From Alphaproteobacteria bacterium (lineage in GTDB: Bacteria; Pseudomonadota; Alphaproteobacteria; Micavibrionales; Micavibrionaceae): a DNA stretch of 8,267 nucleotides. The stretch spans positions 1-8,267 of the forward strand of contig JAUICS010000045.1 of NCBI GenBank assembly GCA_030427765.1. The letters are read 5' to 3'. The first letter of the stretch is position 1. Each line of letters begins with the position of its first letter. A model generated the notes under the pieces. That model was not told the origin of the DNA. It saw only the letters and a list, made by a program, of their open reading frames with translations, and made no database searches. The translations under genes and the position numbers were made by a program. Shown in pieces: positions 1 to 6,296 of this stretch.

Positions 1-402
1 CCGGAATGCAAGAACATTGCAAAAGAACGGCTGGAGGTTCTTTACACATGTGGCCTTATACCAATTTCAATATATCTCGATCTGGCCAAGATAATAGAAT
101 TCAAAGATCCAGAGGATATGTGGCGCCTCGCCGACTACAAATTCGATTTAACCGACAACCTCGCACACTTACTGGCACGCGATGATATTAACGAAGGCAA
201 CTTCGTGTATCACTTTCTATTCAAACAAGTATTTGATAATGCCCACCTTCAGGGCAAGCCAATACACCCTGCCCGCCTGCTTTTAACCGGCACGGCATGG
301 AAAGGTCATCTTGACCTGACAAATCCCGACCATTTAAAACGTGCAGCGGATGTGTTTGGTATTGATCAATCACACCCTTTTGCACCATTATTCAGTCCAT
401 GA
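1..402 (+). CDS. C-terminal part of an unrecognised protein upstream of truB
   Basis: The reading frame is open from the first base of the window to a TGA at 400-402, so about 133 C-terminal residues are visible and the start lies outside. An ATG at 118 exists, but its only purine-rich upstream stretch (AGAGG, 111-115) sits two bases away, too close to be a normal ribosome binding site, and the frame before it reads as ordinary protein. I therefore treat the gene as continuing from the left. The visible part is soluble-looking, with no membrane segment. It has mixed charged helices and a more hydrophobic stretch (ARLLLTGTAWKG) near residues 90-101. The stop overlaps the truB start as ATGA, which implies co-transcription and probably translational coupling. 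The gene usually found just before truB is rbfA, but this sequence does not read like RbfA. I do not recognise the family. Confidence 0.7.
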   Translation, partial: PECKNIAKERLEVLYTCGLIPISIYLDLAKIIEFKDPEDMWRLADYKFDLTDNLAHLLARDDINEGNFVYHFLFKQVFDNAHLQGKPIHPARLLLTGTAWKGHLDLTNPDHLKRAADVFGIDQSHPFAPLFSP

Positions 403-1340
403 CGAATAGACGAGAAAAACGACCCATTAACGGCTGGATCAATCTTGATAAACCGCTTGAGTTATCTTCAACCCAGGCGTTAGGCAAGGTGAAACGTTTT
501 CTTAAACCGAAGAAAGCCGGACACGGCGGCACACTTGATCCACTTGCCACTGGATGCTTGCCCATCGCACTCGGCGAAGCGACCAAGACCGTCCCGTTTA
601 TCATGGACCGTGAAAAGGAATATGAATTCGAGGTTACATGGGGGGAAGAACGCTCCACTGATGATGCAGAGGGCGGAACAACAGAAACATCGGATAATCG
701 TCCCGCGCAAAGCGATATAGAAGCCATATTATCCTCTTTCATCGGTGATATTGAACAGACACCACCAAAATATTCCGCCATCAAAATCAATGGGCAACGT
801 GCATATAAACTGGCCCGGGCAAATGAAGACGTCGAGATTAAATCACGTATCGTCAACATACATGATGTATCAATCGTATCCCATAATAATGATAAAACGT
901 CGTTTAAAGTCCTATGCGGCAAAGGTACATATGTCCGCGCCATCGCCCGTGATATGGGGCGAAAACTCGGCTGTTTCGGCTTTATTTCCGCGCTAAGGCG
1001 TACGAAAGTCGGAGCCCTTACACAAAAAAGTATGATTTCTCTGGACATTTTGGAAAATATTGATCATATTACCGACCTTGATAATGTTTTGTTACCTGTA
1101 AATGCGGTGCTAGACGACATCCCGGCGCTGGATTTATCACAAGCAGAGACAAGCCTTATCAAGAACGGCCAGCGATTGGTATTCAGTTCACGGCCAGAGA
1201 CACAGCGTTTGATCGATTGCGGGCTCGAACTTCCCATCAAAACCGAACAGACAATTGTCCTGACCCAAAACAATACCCCTGTTGCGATTGCAGATGTTTT
1301 CAAAACAGAAATCCGACCGAAACGACTATTTAACATGTAA
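399..1340 (+). CDS. truB: tRNA pseudouridine(55) synthase TruB
   Basis: TruB converts U55 of the T-loop to pseudouridine in elongator tRNAs in the cytoplasm. The 313-residue protein has the family hallmarks. GHGGTLDPLATG at residues 41-52 contains the catalytic Asp47, and the active-site Tyr75 lies in KEYEFEV. KYSAIKINGQRAY spans residues 124-136, and GKGTYVRAIARDMG at 174-187 carries Arg180, equivalent to the conserved active-site arginine. The TDDAEG segment (residues 87-92) is common in alphaproteobacterial TruB. After residue 230 comes the weaker C-terminal PUA-like region, and the length is normal. The start ATG overlaps the stop of the preceding gene (ATGA) and has no evident Shine-Dalgarno of its own, consistent with translational coupling. 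rpsO follows after 12 bases, the standard order in this lineage. Identification is secure. Confidence 0.97.
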   Translation: MTNRREKRPINGWINLDKPLELSSTQALGKVKRFLKPKKAGHGGTLDPLATGCLPIALGEATKTVPFIMDREKEYEFEVTWGEERSTDDAEGGTTETSDNRPAQSDIEAILSSFIGDIEQTPPKYSAIKINGQRAYKLARANEDVEIKSRIVNIHDVSIVSHNNDKTSFKVLCGKGTYVRAIARDMGRKLGCFGFISALRRTKVGALTQKSMISLDILENIDHITDLDNVLLPVNAVLDDIPALDLSQAETSLIKNGQRLVFSSRPETQRLIDCGLELPIKTEQTIVLTQNNTPVAIADVFKTEIRPKRLFNM

Positions 1341-1355
1341 ATATAGGAGAATATG

Positions 1356-1625
1356 ATGTCGATAGAAGCAGTACGTAAGCAAGAGCTTATCAAAGAATAC
1401 AGAACATCAGACAACGATACAGGTTCACCACAGGTACAGATCGCAATTTTGTCAGAGCGTATTTCAAACCTGTCATCACACATGCAAACACATAAAAAAG
1501 ATGTCCACAGCCGCTGCGGACTTCTGCAAATGGTTGCAAACCGTCGTAAACTTCTAGACTACCTGAAGTCCAAAGACGAAGCAGAATATCAACGCATTAT
1601 TAAGGCACTTGGCATCCGTCGTTAA
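1356..1625 (+). CDS. rpsO: 30S ribosomal protein S15
   Basis: S15 is a primary 16S rRNA binding protein that nucleates the platform of the small subunit by binding the h20/h21/h22 junction. The protein shows the family core: DTGSPQVQ near the start, the HKKD and HSR residues that contact r[11 protein letters not shown], and the terminal LGIRR. Two ATG codons lie in tandem at 1353 and 1356. The AGGAGA at 1345-1350 is only two or three bases from the first but five or six from the second, and the second gives the usual 89 residues, so I choose 1356. One feature is odd: the nearly universal HSRRGL reads HSRCGL, a Cys at residue 54 (codon TGC, 1515-1517). The gene is co-transcribed with truB and is followed by a hairpin rather than by pnp. 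Confidence 0.97.
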   Translation: MSIEAVRKQELIKEYRTSDNDTGSPQVQIAILSERISNLSSHMQTHKKDVHSRCGLLQMVANRRKLLDYLKSKDEAEYQRIIKALGIRR

Positions 1626-1645
1626 TAAACGACGGACGTTCGTCC
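1616..1645. terminator. Hairpin pair closing rpsO, possibly bidirectional
   Basis: A perfect 8-bp stem (CCGTCGTT, 1616-1623; AACGACGG, 1628-1635) with an AATA loop spans the rpsO stop codon. A second short inverted repeat, GGACG/CGTCC (1634-1645), follows at once, and its left arm shares two bases with the first. The site lies in the 24-base gap between two convergent genes, where a terminator for both directions is expected. There is no long T-tract on either strand, so intrinsic termination may be incomplete, and a role in mRNA 3'-end stability is an alternative. Confidence 0.6.
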
Positions 1646-1649
1646 TTCA

Positions 1650-2615
1650 TTATCCGTCAATTGCATAATGGTTATACGCCGCCGTATTATCAAACGGTAT
1701 CCGGCTGCGTATTTCGGGATTTCGCGCCACGGTGAGGTAACTTGGAACGGGTTTCTGCCCAATTTTTTTAAGCAGTTCTGTTAACGCATCATCAATGGCA
1801 ATATCATGCATATTCTGCCCCTTTTCGATTGCCGGTATTATCAACGGCAGCAACACATCATTGATAAACGCCACACCGGCATCACGGCTCGCCCCCAGAA
1901 AGCCACTGGTAATGACACCTCGCCCGTTCGTACGGCCGATCATAAACCCTGCATCTGTTAAAAGTTTTTCTGCATATGGACAATCAAGCTTAACGTCATC
2001 CGCATCAAAATCGGCATAAATCGAATATTTTTTGTCTGGGTACAGTGTGAATGCCTCACGCAGCGCCAAGATACGTGCCGTATCAACCGTACCCCAAAAT
2101 AAGAATGCCAGTTCATGTTTTGTATAGGGCGGATTGTATGAGCCATCCATAATTTCTTTGTTGGCTGCCCAACGCTGTCTACTACCAATCCAGTCATACG
2201 AAACATGATTCAACCCAATTTGTTTAAAATCATCAATAAATGTTTTTAGTATATTTACGTAACTTATCGTGCGGTAATCAGGAAGAGTATCCAGATGCCG
2301 AATGTCTATATTTCCCGGACTTTCCACATAGATATAACTTTCGATCAGGAAACGCGTTTCCGGCGGAATATCGGCAAAGTCGAACCATATGCAGAATTGG
2401 GCATTAGGGTATTTTTTTGCATTCTTAATAGCCTTATCAATATATCGCAGCTGTTCAGGAATTGTACTTTTATCGTCATCAACGGGGATACGGCCATCCT
2501 CTTTGGAAAGCGCGCGGCCACGTAGCTCCGCGCCCAGCTCAAACCAAACGTAATTCACACAGAAATCTGACTCGGCAATTGTAACATTTGCCTGCTCGAA
2601 CGCATTATCCAACAT
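1650..2615 (-). CDS. Glycosyltransferase-like protein with DxD-type motif (GT-A type, tentative)
   Basis: This 321-residue protein is soluble-looking, without a signal peptide or membrane segment. Its layout resembles sugar-nucleotide glycosyltransferases of the Gly_transf_sug (DXD) or TcdA/TcdB-like type. It has a hydrophobic opening strand NYVWFELG (residues 21-28), a second strand FCIWFDFAD (74-82), and a helix with VDTARILAL (177-185), comparable to the ASDxxR helix. An acidic YADFDADD (200-207) follows, comparable to the metal-binding YxDxD. A later TSGFLGAS (236-243) could be an acceptor-side loop. This is pattern recognition, not a match to a named subfamily, and the sugar and acceptor are unknown. 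The first in-frame ATG is taken as the start; its ribosome site (GAGAG) is weak. A promoter lies just upstream, between this gene and pepA. The gene is convergent with rpsO. Confidence 0.75.
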   Translation of the reverse strand: MLDNAFEQANVTIAESDFCVNYVWFELGAELRGRALSKEDGRIPVDDDKSTIPEQLRYIDKAIKNAKKYPNAQFCIWFDFADIPPETRFLIESYIYVESPGNIDIRHLDTLPDYRTISYVNILKTFIDDFKQIGLNHVSYDWIGSRQRWAANKEIMDGSYNPPYTKHELAFLFWGTVDTARILALREAFTLYPDKKYSIYADFDADDVKLDCPYAEKLLTDAGFMIGRTNGRGVITSGFLGASRDAGVAFINDVLLPLIIPAIEKGQNMHDIAIDDALTELLKKIGQKPVPSYLTVARNPEIRSRIPFDNTAAYNHYAIDG

Positions 2616-2645
2616 ACTCTCTATATCCCAAACCGTAACGTCTGG

Positions 2646-2675
2646 AATATAGAAAATAAAAATGCATTATGTCAA
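2646..2675 (-). promoter_or_regulatory. Sigma70-type promoter for the glycosyltransferase-like gene
   Basis: On the minus strand a perfect TTGACA (2675-2670) is followed, after an 18-base spacer, by TATATT (2651-2646). Transcription would start near 2639, giving a leader of about 24 bases before the ATG at 2615. The site lies directly after the pepA stop codon, so the downstream gene can be expressed independently of pepA. It overlaps a possible 5' extension of the gene, described under findings, so the two readings compete. Confidence 0.6.
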
Positions 2676-2682
2676 TAAAAAA

Positions 2683-4221
2683 CTAAGGCTGAGCAGGCTG
2701 AGAAACGGAGTAATTTTCTGTCACCCAATCATTGATAAGGGCCGTACCGTAACCACTGGCAATACCACTCGCTGGAATGGCCGGTCCGGCTATATCCACA
2801 TGAATCCACTTTGTATCACCTTCCACAAATTCCTGTAGGAATGCGGCGGCGGTACTGGCCCCCGACACACGAATGTTACCCATGTTTGAAAGGTCGGCAT
2901 TCTTACCTTTCATTGCATCAGTATGAACCTGATCAAGCGGCATGCGCCATACAAGCTCTTCTGTGCGTTCACCGGCATCGCTGAATTCCTGTGCCAGTCC
3001 ATCATGTGGCGTAAAGATCGCGGAGCGATTATAACCCGTTGCCATCATTGCCGCACCGGTCAGCGTCGCCATATCCATCATCACATCCGGCTTATATTCG
3101 CGCTGCAAATGCGTCATTGCATCGGCAAGAACCAAACGCCCTTCGGCATCGGTATTACCAACTTCGATTGTCTTTCCAGCCATTGATCCAATAACATCGC
3201 CCGGATAATACGCCTTACCGGATACATCGTTTTCAACCAAACCAACGATCGCAGTCACTTTTGCCTTCGCACCTTGTTCCGCAAGGGAACGCATCGCACC
3301 AACAACGGCTGCAGAACCGGCCATATCCATTTTCATTTCCGGCATTGATGCACCTGGCTTAAGACTATATCCACCCGTATCCATGGTAACGCCCTTACCG
3401 ACCAAACCAACATGTGTAGCGTTCGGGTCGCCGCCAGTACCATCGTACTCCATAACAACCATACACGCGTCATTTTCGGAACCGCGTGCCACGGTCAACG
3501 CGGCTTCCATGCCTAACTGCTCCATCTCGGCCGCCGTAATAATATGCGTTGAAACGCCATCAACTTTATCCATCACGGCCTTAATATGATTTGCATATGC
3601 AACCGGATACAACATGTTAGCAGGTGTGTTACCCAAATCACGTGCCCAAACGGTCCCTTTTGCAACGGCATTATAGTGTGCAAAAACTTGCTCCATTGGT
3701 TCGACATCATCCGTTAGCACCGTAAGCGTTTCAAATTTTGCAGGATCATCAGGCTTAGCAGGTGGATCATTTTTCAGACGATCGAATTTATAAGATGCTG
3801 CGTAAGCCGAATTGGCAATTTCCGCGTAAACATTATCAGAATTATCAAGGTCACTTGGAACACGCGCCATCAAATGCGCCTCTTCAAAGCCTAAACCAGA
3901 CGTCGCGCCATATAACGTTTTTCCGATTTTACGGGCTGTCTTACGCGACATCTCTGATGCTTTTCCCATACCAAGCAAAACAACACGTTTAGAAAAACCT
4001 AGATGCTTGGCTGGTGCACTTAAAACCTGACCGGGCTTGGCTTTAAAATTTGGCGCGCCTTCGCGCAGATCGGTAATGCCGTCATTTAATGCCTGACTAC
4101 CGAAATCATTATCGTCTTCAAATACTGGAATTACAATAACGTCATGCTGATCACCATCATTGGCTTTCGCGAATACGACGTTTAATTTTGCGCTTAAATC
4201 TTCAGATATGGATTTATCCAT
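2683..4221 (-). CDS. pepA: Leucyl aminopeptidase (M17 family, cytosolic)
   Basis: This is a two-metal aminopeptidase that removes N-terminal residues from peptides in the cytoplasm; family members form hexamers. The 512-residue length is typical. The N-terminal half (residues 1-190) is the variable macro-domain-like part. The C-terminal half is the catalytic domain with every key residue at the family spacing: metal ligands Lys276, Asp281, Asp299, Asp358 and Glu360, and catalytic Lys288 and Arg362. The signature NTDAEGRL is at residues 356-363. The loop usually read as GGISLKP is GGYSLKP here, a mild deviation beside the active site. The start ATG has a good GGGAG (4229-4233) seven bases upstream. 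About 160 AT-rich bases with a terminator-like hairpin separate it from the gene upstream, so it is probably transcribed on its own. Some PepA proteins also bind DNA, but nothing here shows that. Confidence 0.96.
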   Translation of the reverse strand: MDKSISEDLSAKLNVVFAKANDGDQHDVIVIPVFEDDNDFGSQALNDGITDLREGAPNFKAKPGQVLSAPAKHLGFSKRVVLLGMGKASEMSRKTARKIGKTLYGATSGLGFEEAHLMARVPSDLDNSDNVYAEIANSAYAASYKFDRLKNDPPAKPDDPAKFETLTVLTDDVEPMEQVFAHYNAVAKGTVWARDLGNTPANMLYPVAYANHIKAVMDKVDGVSTHIITAAEMEQLGMEAALTVARGSENDACMVVMEYDGTGGDPNATHVGLVGKGVTMDTGGYSLKPGASMPEMKMDMAGSAAVVGAMRSLAEQGAKAKVTAIVGLVENDVSGKAYYPGDVIGSMAGKTIEVGNTDAEGRLVLADAMTHLQREYKPDVMMDMATLTGAAMMATGYNRSAIFTPHDGLAQEFSDAGERTEELVWRMPLDQVHTDAMKGKNADLSNMGNIRVSGASTAAAFLQEFVEGDTKWIHVDIAGPAIPASGIASGYGTALINDWVTENYSVSQPAQP

Positions 4222-4295
4222 GAAACTTCTCCCATAGACACACCCTTTTCCTGTTAATTTTCAATAATTTATGATTATGTTATAAAATTAATACG

Positions 4296-4321
4296 AAAAA
4301 TATGCCTTTGTAAAGCATATT
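4296..4321 (-). terminator. Terminator-like hairpin after the 110-residue gene
   Basis: AATATGC (4299-4305) and GCATATT (4315-4321) form a 7-bp stem with a nine-base loop. On the minus strand the stem runs straight into a short T run (4300-4296). It lies about 60 bases past the stop of the small gene at 4382 and before pepA. The stem is AT-rich, so termination may be weak. The orientation of the T-tract fits only minus-strand transcription. Confidence 0.5.
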
Positions 4322-4381
4322 CCACTCAAAAGTTAAAATATTCTAATAAATGTGAGAAAAGTATATTATTCTTATCGAATA

Positions 4382-4714
4382 TTATAGATTCGCGGCATCT
4401 TCTTCACTTAAACCAAGATTGATTCCCTGATTAGTGTTTAACGAGGATCCAATGTTACCCGCAAGATTTTTCGCTTCATCCTCACTGATTTCCTCTTCTA
4501 GATTCAGCTTTTCAAGCGCGGCCTTTGCGGCCGGTGAAAGGTCGACCGTATCTTCGATCACACGCTGACGTACCTGCTCAACATTCTGCGCCTCGCCAAA
4601 CCGGCTACCGCTTCCGGATGTTTTCTGTGTTTCATCCGTTTTATTTGTATTCTGAACCTGATCGTTTTTACCCGATTTAAAAAACGATATATTTCCTATA
4701 CCTGGAATATGCAT
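4382..4714 (-). CDS. Small polar protein of unknown function (110 aa)
   Basis: I do not recognise this protein. It has no cysteine, no signal peptide and no membrane segment. After MHIPGIGNISFF, residues 14-45 are rich in Asn, Thr, Lys, Gln, Gly and Ser and look disordered. A probable helix follows (VEQVRQRVIED), then DTVDLSPAAKAALEKL at 55-70, then an acidic region. A short repeat is visible: SEDEAKNL (77-84) and SEEDAANL (103-110), the second ending the protein. The DxVxLSxxAxxxL pattern loosely recalls small regulatory or flagellar proteins such as FlgM, but this is too weak to name. A GGAG (4723-4726) lies eight bases before the ATG, and a TATAAT box lies further upstream. The neighbour upstream is another unrecognised small gene in the same orientation, so the two may act together. 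That they are expressed is inferred from the clean translation and promoter signals. Confidence 0.8.
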   Translation of the reverse strand: MHIPGIGNISFFKSGKNDQVQNTNKTDETQKTSGSGSRFGEAQNVEQVRQRVIEDTVDLSPAAKAALEKLNLEEEISEDEAKNLAGNIGSSLNTNQGINLGLSEEDAANL

Positions 4715-4746
4715 GGTCTTAACTCCAAAATTTCCTAACCATTAAT

Positions 4747-4752
4747 ATTATA
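4747..4752 (-). promoter_or_regulatory. Perfect -10 box for the 110-residue gene
   Basis: A consensus TATAAT is read on the minus strand at 4752-4747, in the 106-base gap between the two small genes. A transcript would start near 4740 and place the GGAG ribosome site correctly ahead of the ATG at 4714. No good -35 sequence sits at the normal distance (CACATT at 17 bases). The surrounding AT-richness makes a chance match possible. Confidence 0.45.
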
Positions 4753-4820
4753 ATACAAACCCAAATAAAAATGTGTTAACAATACCCCATTATCAACCCA
4801 TTTTCTTATAACTCACACCT

Positions 4821-5261
4821 TTAACTATCAACCTTCAAATGAAACGCCGTCACTTCTGATTCATATTCTATGAATGTTTGAATAACCTCAGGCCTTTCAA
4901 TTTTTTCAGAAAGCGCACCCCCCGGAGCCTCTTCCTTCAAACTTTGTAGTAGGTTTGACGCTTTCTTTGCAACATCCAAAACGGTGTCTTTATCCGCATT
5001 CGCACCCAATTGACCAAAGAATGAAAGCTGCTTCAAAAGCTCCTTCAGGTGCTGTGCTTCAAATTGACGCCGAATTTGATCCACTCTTTTGGGAATCTCG
5101 CGTAATTTTTCAAGCGAACGCTCTAAAGACGCTATGCGCTTTTTATCTCCGTTATCAATATCCAGGGTGTGTTTGAGGTAAGACCGCTCAGGATTATTCG
5201 TCCTGACCTGCGTGATAGACATGCTCTCTTTAACGCTTACTGCGTTTATTTCTAACGTCAT
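4821..5261 (-). CDS. Small helical, probably coiled-coil protein of unknown function (146 aa)
   Basis: I do not recognise this protein. It has no cysteine, no signal peptide and no membrane segment. Residues 39-80 are a long, highly charged amphipathic helix or coiled coil: Lys, Arg, Glu and Leu dominate and leucines recur at heptad-like spacing. A second helix follows at 90-111 after a GANADKD turn, then an EAPGG break and a short C-terminal part ending KVDS. A helix with repeated Leu, a turn with Asp-Lys, then an Ala/Leu-rich helix resembles some small alphaproteobacterial proteins of unknown role, which is a weak resemblance only. An AGGA ribosome site lies nine bases before the ATG, in the loop of an inverted repeat, and an extended -10 promoter lies upstream. 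It is followed by the 110-residue gene in the same orientation. Confidence 0.8.
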   Translation of the reverse strand: MTLEINAVSVKESMSITQVRTNNPERSYLKHTLDIDNGDKKRIASLERSLEKLREIPKRVDQIRRQFEAQHLKELLKQLSFFGQLGANADKDTVLDVAKKASNLLQSLKEEAPGGALSEKIERPEVIQTFIEYESEVTAFHLKVDS

Positions 5262-5263
5262 GG

Positions 5264-5280
5264 TATTACATCCTGTAATA
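5264..5280 (-). promoter_or_regulatory. 17-base palindrome enclosing the ribosome binding site
   Basis: TATTACA (5264-5270) and TGTAATA (5274-5280) form a perfect 7-bp inverted repeat with a three-base centre. On the mRNA of the 146-residue gene the centre and its flank form the AGGA ribosome site, two bases short of the end of the leader. The site could be a repressor operator just downstream of the transcription start, or an RNA hairpin that partly hides the ribosome site. The sequence does not decide between them. Confidence 0.5.
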
Positions 5281-5294
5281 TTCCTACATTCATA

Positions 5295-5303
5295 AGTATA
5301 GCA
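5295..5303 (-). promoter_or_regulatory. Extended -10 promoter for the 146-residue gene
   Basis: The minus strand reads TGCTATACT at 5303-5295, a TGn extension followed by a near-consensus -10 box (TATACT). The -35 region (TGGTGT at 17 bases) is poor, which is usual for extended -10 promoters. The start would fall near 5288, so the leader is about 26 bases and begins just before the 17-base palindrome. Confidence 0.5.
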
Positions 5304-5354
5304 ATAAAATTACAAAAACACCAGTTTTTAGGATTTTTTAACCAGATAACGCTC

Positions 5355-6287
5355 TTATTCAAATACGGAAAACGGAAAATAGAACGACACGACATAGTTC
5401 GGCAGATCGACAATTTCACTGATTTTCAGGTCACCGCATACACTGCACAGCATATAGGCATCTTCCGCGTTTACTCCCTGCTGCTTCGTCAATAAATCAA
5501 TCATTCCCGACACGGCATCCTGCGCTGCCGTTAACAAACAAGGTCCAACTCCAGTTGTTGCCGTGTATTTTCTTAGTGATGATACCAACGCATTATCGGG
5601 AATATCAAAACGTGGAAATTTAAGGTTCTCGCCCTTCATTAACTCAACCTTGACCGTAACGCTCATCGGGCTTTCAATTGCCGTTCCGCAGACTTCGCCA
5701 TCACCCTGCGCCGCATGCGTATCTCCGATTGACAACAACGCCCCCGCAACCTCGACAGGCAAATAAATTGAACTACCGGCCACCAAATCCTTGATATCAA
5801 GGTTACCGCCCACATGACGGGGTGGAATAACGGAATGACGCCCCTTCTCCGCCAATGCCGTCCCAATCGTGCCTGTAAACGGGCGAACAGGGACCTTCGC
5901 CATATCGCTATACAGCGCCTGACGATCATCATATTTCCAGATACGTAAGTCCGGCCCTTTAAACTGGTCGGCAAGCAATCCGAATTCCGGAAAAATACCG
6001 GTCCACCCCCAGCCGGAAGGTGAATATTGATCGAACGTCACTTTTACCGCATCCCCCGGCTCCGCCCCCTCAATAAATACCGGACCCGTCGTCGGGTTTG
6101 CCGTTTCCACCGCACATTCAAGGATAATATCCGCTTTGGAGTCCGGCGTAATATTGCCATTCGATGCGTCAATGACATCAAATGTAATCGTTTCACCTGA
6201 TTTTGCACGGTAAACAGGTTCAATGGAATTATCCCAGCCATGATGATGATGGTGTGAATGAATGGTTTTGAACCCTAAATCAGTCAT
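5355..6287 (-). CDS. Acetamidase/formamidase family protein
   Basis: Members of this family (FmdA/AmdA) hydrolyse formamide, acetamide or related short amides to the acid and ammonia in the cytoplasm. The 310-residue protein shows the family pattern throughout: HHGWDNSIEPV near the start (residues 15-25), NPTTGPVFIEGAEPGD (64-79), GGNLD (160-164), YLPVEVAGALLSIGDTHAA (175-193) running into QGDGE (194-198), and a C-terminal EDAYMLCSV (275-283). The length is normal. The N-terminal His-rich run (His10 and His12-16) extends the usual one or two histidines and may bind metal. The exact amide cannot be told from sequence. A strong TAGGAG lies six bases before the ATG and contains the stop codon of the upstream NDUFAF6-like gene, so the pair is probably co-transcribed and coupled. 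No transporter or regulator for amide use is visible nearby. Confidence 0.92.
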   Translation of the reverse strand: MTDLGFKTIHSHHHHHGWDNSIEPVYRAKSGETITFDVIDASNGNITPDSKADIILECAVETANPTTGPVFIEGAEPGDAVKVTFDQYSPSGWGWTGIFPEFGLLADQFKGPDLRIWKYDDRQALYSDMAKVPVRPFTGTIGTALAEKGRHSVIPPRHVGGNLDIKDLVAGSSIYLPVEVAGALLSIGDTHAAQGDGEVCGTAIESPMSVTVKVELMKGENLKFPRFDIPDNALVSSLRKYTATTGVGPCLLTAAQDAVSGMIDLLTKQQGVNAEDAYMLCSVCGDLKISEIVDLPNYVVSFYFPFSVFE

Positions 6288-6296
6288 ATCAAACTC

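Noticed and set aside
392..1048. 218-codon open frame on the minus strand inside truB
   Set aside because: It lies wholly opposite truB, which is certain from its motifs, and its translation shows no domain or ribosome site.
1064..1483. 139-codon minus-strand frame across the truB/rpsO junction
   Set aside because: It is antisense to two secure genes and has no family features.
4382..4714. FlgM-type anti-sigma factor
   Set aside because: Only a loose DxVxLSxxA pattern is shared; the rest does not fit, and no flagellar genes are nearby.
4382..5261. Toxin-antitoxin pair
   Set aside because: The genes are separated by about 106 bases with an internal promoter candidate, and neither has a toxin or DNA-binding motif that I can see.
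5663..5974. 103-codon minus-strand frame inside the acetamidase gene
   Set aside because: It is an Arg-rich shadow in another frame of a well-supported gene.
6239..6260. Histidine run as an engineered affinity tag or vector sequence
   Set aside because: It is internal, placed at the family's natural His-rich motif, and no vector sequence surrounds it.
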